A stretch of 32,355 nucleotides of DNA, from contig DPVM01000003.1 in NCBI GenBank assembly GCA_003526845.1, positions 1 through 32,355 on the forward strand. The letters are read 5' to 3'. Positions 30,005 through 32,355 of the stretch are shown piece after piece. The position numbers and the translations under genes are program-made. Numbering within the stretch: the stretch's first letter is position 1; the number at the start of each line of letters is the position of its first letter. The notes beneath the pieces are model-generated. The model was given only the letters and a program-made list of their open reading frames with translations, ran no database searches and had not been told where the DNA came from. This stretch comes from Oscillospiraceae bacterium. GTDB taxonomy: Bacteria > Bacillota > Clostridia > Oscillospirales > Acutalibacteraceae.

Positions 30005-30934
30005 TTATTTTGAGAGAAGTGGAGTTGAAAGGTATCTGTCGCCCGAATCAGGAAGAAGCGCTACGATATTCTTGCCCTTATTTTCAGGTCTTTTAGCAAG
30101 TTGGATTGCACCCCAAAGTGCTGCGCCCGATGAAATACCAACAAGTGCGCCTTCAAGGCCGGGGAATTCGCCGCCAACCTCAAATGCAGCCTCGTTCGGT
30201 ACTGTAAGTACCTCGTCATAAATCTTTGTATCGAGCGTATCCGGCACAAAACCTGCACCGATACCCTGAATTTTGTGTGCGCCTGCCTTACCCTCTGAAA
30301 GAACGGGTGAGGTTTCAGGCTCAAGAGCTACAATTTTAACATCGGGATTTTGTTCTTTGAGATATTTACCTACGCCCGACACTGTTCCGCCGGTGCCTAC
30401 ACCTGCAACAAAAATGTCTACCTTGCCCTCTGTATCTTTCCAGATTTCCGGACCTGTTGTTTCATAATGAACTTTCGGGTTAACAGGGTTTACAAACTGA
30501 CCTGCAACGATTGAATCGGGGTTTTGCGCGTGAAGCTCTTCAGCCTTTGCGATTGCGCCCTTCATACCCTTTGCGGCATCTGTGAGAACAAGCTCTGCAC
30601 CGTATGCTTTCATAAGATTTCTTCTTTCAACGCTCATTGACTCGGGCATTGTAATGACAACCTTAAAGCCCTTTGTAGCCGCATATGCCGCAATGCCTAT
30701 GCCGGTGTTGCCCGATGTCGGCTCGATGATTGTTGAGCCCTCCTTAAGTTTGCCGGTTGCAACAGCGTCATCAATTATACCTTTTGCGATTCTGTCTTTA
30801 ACCGAGCCTGCCGGATTGAAATATTCAAGCTTTGCAAAAACATTTGCCTCAAGGCCGTAATGCTTTTCAAAATTTTTAACTCGAACGAGCGGTGTGTTGC
30901 CGATTGTGTCTGAAACTGATTGATATAAAGCCAT
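30005..30934 (-). CDS. cysK: Cysteine synthase A (O-acetylserine sulfhydrylase)
   Basis: CysK makes cysteine from O-acetylserine and sulfide with pyridoxal phosphate. The 309-residue protein has the cofactor Lys46 in FNPAGSVKDR, the substrate loop TSGNTG (73-78), the phosphate-binding loop GTGGTVSGVG and the QGIGAGFVP block. All are typical of CysK; length and C-terminus (LPDSGDRYLST) are normal. ATG 30934 follows GAGGT. It is a single gene with its own strong promoter, in which a 5-9-5 palindrome ACCTA...TAGGT straddles the -35. That placement suggests repression by a DNA-binding regulator, possibly of the Rrf2/CymR type that controls cysteine genes in Firmicutes. No cysE is adjacent. Confidence 0.98.
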   Translation of the reverse strand: MALYQSVSDTIGNTPLVRVKNFEKHYGLEANVFAKLEYFNPAGSVKDRIAKGIIDDAVATGKLKEGSTIIEPTSGNTGIGIAAYAATKGFKVVITMPESMSVERRNLMKAYGAELVLTDAAKGMKGAIAKAEELHAQNPDSIVAGQFVNPVNPKVHYETTGPEIWKDTEGKVDIFVAGVGTGGTVSGVGKYLKEQNPDVKIVALEPETSPVLSEGKAGAHKIQGIGAGFVPDTLDTKIYDEVLTVPNEAAFEVGGEFPGLEGALVGISSGAALWGAIQLAKRPENKGKNIVALLPDSGDRYLSTPLLSK

Positions 30935-31019
30935 TTTAATTTACCTCGCTTAAAATTTTTAGGGCTGCGGTGCTGCAAATTGTTGTGTTTGCGCTTGCCT
31001 TGCTCTTTGTTATGGTCTA

Positions 31020-31053
31020 ATAATATCACTCATTACCTACAAAGTCAATAGGT
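31020..31053 (-). promoter_or_regulatory. cysK promoter with palindromic operator candidate
   Basis: On the minus strand TTGACT (31043-31048) and TATTAT (31020-31025) are 17 bases apart. The -35 lies inside a perfect inverted repeat ACCTA (31035-31039) and TAGGT (31049-31053) with a nine-base spacer. A protein bound there would block RNA polymerase. Confidence 0.7.
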
Positions 31054-31132
31054 TTTGTGGATTTTTTTAAAAATTTTTTTCGCGCCGTTTAAACTCCTCA
31101 AAAATTCAGCGGATATACTATGTATATAATAC

Positions 31133-31330
31133 TTAAAAAAGCGCACTGTTTACATTTGAATTGCCGTTGTCGGTCTCGGTTGCGCAATCGTTTGCAACCG
31201 CGATTGTTGCAAGCGAATCGCCGAGTTGTGTAAAGAACGCTGACAAGAGCGAAAGCTCCTGCTGAGATTTGCCCCTTGCAATCGCGCAGGCAATGGCACT
31301 GATGCTTAAATTAAGCTCACACGGTGTCAT
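31133..31330 (-). CDS. Small conserved protein, DUF6774-like
   Basis: This 65-residue protein has the core SISAIACAIARGKSQQELSLLSAFFTQLGDSLATIA, which I recognise (given here in overlapping parts: MTPCELNLSISAIACAI, then QQELSLLSAFFTQLGD) as a small family common in Clostridia, in databases as DUF6774. It looks like a short helical, probably cytosolic protein; the function is unknown. The last 15 residues (Thr/Asp/Asn-rich) are outside the conserved part. ATG 31330 is preceded by GGGGG at suitable spacing. It lies alone between cysK and rplM, pointing away from rplM. There is no clear terminator before the cysK promoter about 80 bases downstream, so transcripts could run on into cysK. Confidence 0.7.
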   Translation of the reverse strand: MTPCELNLSISAIACAIARGKSQQELSLLSAFFTQLGDSLATIAVANDCATETDNGNSNVNSALF

Positions 31331-31379
31331 AAAACAGCCCCCTTTTCGTAAATAATAATTTAGTTTTCGCTATGATTGA

Positions 31380-31404
31380 GCGAGTTTAAGCGAGCATTTG
31401 CGAG
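31380..31404 (+). repeat. Three GCGAG repeats at exact 10-base spacing
   Basis: GCGAG occurs at 31380, 31390 and 31400, one helical turn apart, between the divergent DUF6774-like gene and the rplM promoter. A TCGCT just upstream gives an inverted copy of the first repeat. It may be a protein-binding array; it could also be chance. Confidence 0.35.
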
Positions 31405-31431
31405 CAATATGAATTTATTTTAATTTCACTA

Positions 31432-31460
31432 TTGACTATTTTTACCCTCTGTGTTATTAT
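31432..31460 (+). promoter_or_regulatory. rplM-rpsI promoter
   Basis: TTGACT (31432-31437) and TATTAT (31455-31460) are 17 bases apart, the same hexamers as in the left-edge rRNA-type promoter and the cysK promoter. The leader to rplM is about 45 bases. Confidence 0.85.
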
Positions 31461-31512
31461 ATTCCGGCAATGAAAAATAGATTTTCAAAAAATTAATCGG
31501 AGGAAATTGATT

Positions 31513-31941
31513 ATGTCAACATTTATGCCAAAAGCTGACGACATCGAACGCAAGTGGTATGTTATTGACGCAGCAGACAAGCCGCTCGGCCGTGTTGCTG
31601 CAGAGGCTGCTACTCTTCTCAGAGGCAAGCAAAAGCCAATTTTCACACCAAATGTAGATTGCGGCGATTTCGTTATTATCATCAACACAGACAAAGCAGT
31701 TCTTACAGGCGATAAGCTCAACAAAAAGCTTTATCAGCACCACACAGGCTACATCGGTAACCTTAAGGAAGTTAAGTACGGCACACTTATGAAAGAAAAG
31801 AGCGATTTTGCTATGCAGCTTGCCGTAAAGGGAATGATTCCTGATACAACTCTCGGCAGAAAGCAGCTCACAAGATGCAAAATCTATAAAAACGCAGACC
31901 ACAAGCACGAGGCTCAAAAGCCTGAGACTTGGGAAATGTAA
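31513..31941 (+). CDS. rplM: 50S ribosomal protein L13
   Basis: L13 is an early-assembly protein of the large subunit. The 142-residue product shows the family pattern: KWYVIDAADKPLGRVAAEAA near the start, FTPNVDCGDFVIIINTDK, KKLYQHHTGYIGNL and the C-terminal MIPDTTLGRKQLTRCKIY. I start it at ATG 31513 (MSTFMPKADD) because GGAGG at 31499-31503 is correctly spaced; an ATG two codons earlier is too close. It is the first gene of the conserved rplM-rpsI pair, with rpsI beginning 15 bases after its stop. Confidence 0.98.
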   Translation: MSTFMPKADDIERKWYVIDAADKPLGRVAAEAATLLRGKQKPIFTPNVDCGDFVIIINTDKAVLTGDKLNKKLYQHHTGYIGNLKEVKYGTLMKEKSDFAMQLAVKGMIPDTTLGRKQLTRCKIYKNADHKHEAQKPETWEM

Positions 31942-31956
31942 GGGAGGTTTTAATTA

Positions 31957-32355
31957 ATGTACGAATCAAATCCTTATTTCTACGGAACAGGCAGAAGAAA
32001 AGAATCAGTAGCTCGTGTACGCGTTTATGCAGGCACAGGTAAAATCACAATCAACGGCAGAGATATCGACGATTATTTCGGTCTTGATACACTCAAGCTC
32101 ATCGTTCGTCAGCCTCTCGCTCTCACAGACACAGCTGAAAAGTTCGACATCGTATGTCGCGTAAACGGCGGCGGTGTTTCAGGTCAGGCAGGTGCTATCC
32201 GTCACGGCCTTTCAAGAGCACTTCTTCAGTATGACGAAAATCTTCGCCCTGCACTCAAGAAGGCAGGCTTCCTAACTCGTGACCCTCGTATGAAGGAAAG
32301 AAAGAAGTACGGTCTCAAAGCCGCTCGTCGTGCTCCACAGTTCTCAAAAAGATAA
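31957..32355 (+). CDS. rpsI: 30S ribosomal protein S9
   Basis: S9 lies in the head of the small subunit, with its C-terminal tail reaching the P-site tRNA. The 132-residue protein has the family start YFYGTGRRKESVARVRVY, the central GGGVSGQAGAIRHGLSRAL and the closing RRAPQFSKR, whose final Lys-Arg is the tail that contacts tRNA. The gene is complete; its stop codon is the last three bases of the window. A strong GGGAGG precedes ATG 31957. It is cotranscribed with rplM. Confidence 0.98.
   Translation: MYESNPYFYGTGRRKESVARVRVYAGTGKITINGRDIDDYFGLDTLKLIVRQPLALTDTAEKFDIVCRVNGGGVSGQAGAIRHGLSRALLQYDENLRPALKKAGFLTRDPRMKERKKYGLKAARRAPQFSKR

Noticed and set aside
30775..31029. Minus-strand ORF overlapping the cysK start in another frame
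   Set aside because: Its start lies on the -10 box of the cysK promoter and its sequence is out of frame with cysK.

Overview
The window looks like chromosomal DNA of a low-to-mid GC, spore-forming member of the Clostridia, most likely a gut Oscillospirales/Ruminococcaceae-type bacterium. The reasons are the gpr-spoIIP sporulation pair next to rpsT, AGGAGG-type ribosome binding sites before nearly every gene, TTGACT-17-TATTAT promoters, secreted proteins with Thr/Ser-rich linkers, and a dockerin-like tail on a large exported protein. The genus is inference. No phage, insertion sequence or CRISPR array was seen. The left edge carries a strong promoter and a boxA-like leader reading out of the window, as expected for the start of an rRNA operon. 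The right edge stops exactly at the rpsI stop codon.

Layout. 1-4.3 kb: rRNA-type promoter, a small membrane protein, spoIIP and gpr (minus), then rpsT, a small acidic/basic membrane protein and a patatin-like lipase (plus). 4.3-12 kb (minus): a 1239-residue exported lipase/leucine-rich-repeat/dockerin-like protein with a small membrane-anchored partner, a 633-residue membrane protein and a lipoprotein, the last two each with their own promoter or terminator. 12-14.1 kb (plus): a zinc-ribbon membrane protein translationally coupled to a C_GCAxxG_C_C cysteine protein, then tRNA-Arg(ACG) followed by two tandem copies of a structured repeat. 14.1-16.3 kb (minus): mgtE with an elaborate leader, and an HD-domain protein. 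16.6-21.8 kb (minus): a YhgE/Pip export-type protein, a glycerophosphodiesterase-like protein and guaB. 21.9-29.8 kb (minus): a run of closely packed genes: two M23 peptidase paralogues, queH, rarA, nth, a shikimate-kinase-like gene and a secreted transglutaminase-like protein. 30-32.4 kb: cysK and a 65-residue DUF6774-like protein (minus), then rplM-rpsI (plus).

Two structures are not explained by ordinary annotation. (1) The mgtE leader holds a 27-codon upstream ORF with a perfect ribosome binding site. Its codons can pair with the 5' arm of an intrinsic terminator just before mgtE. This is the architecture of a leader-peptide attenuator for a magnesium transporter, and no M-box could be recognised. 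(2) Downstream of tRNA-Arg lie two tandem ~190-210 nt units. Each repeats the last eight bases of the tRNA, a terminator-like hairpin, a 53-base identical core with its own hairpin, and a three-helix hairpin. Substitutions between the copies in that last hairpin are compensatory in every helix, and every wobble pair works only on the plus strand. This is good evidence for a selected RNA structure.

The genes combine housekeeping (translation, purine synthesis, DNA repair, tRNA modification, cysteine synthesis), sporulation and an unusually large set of envelope or secreted proteins of unknown target.
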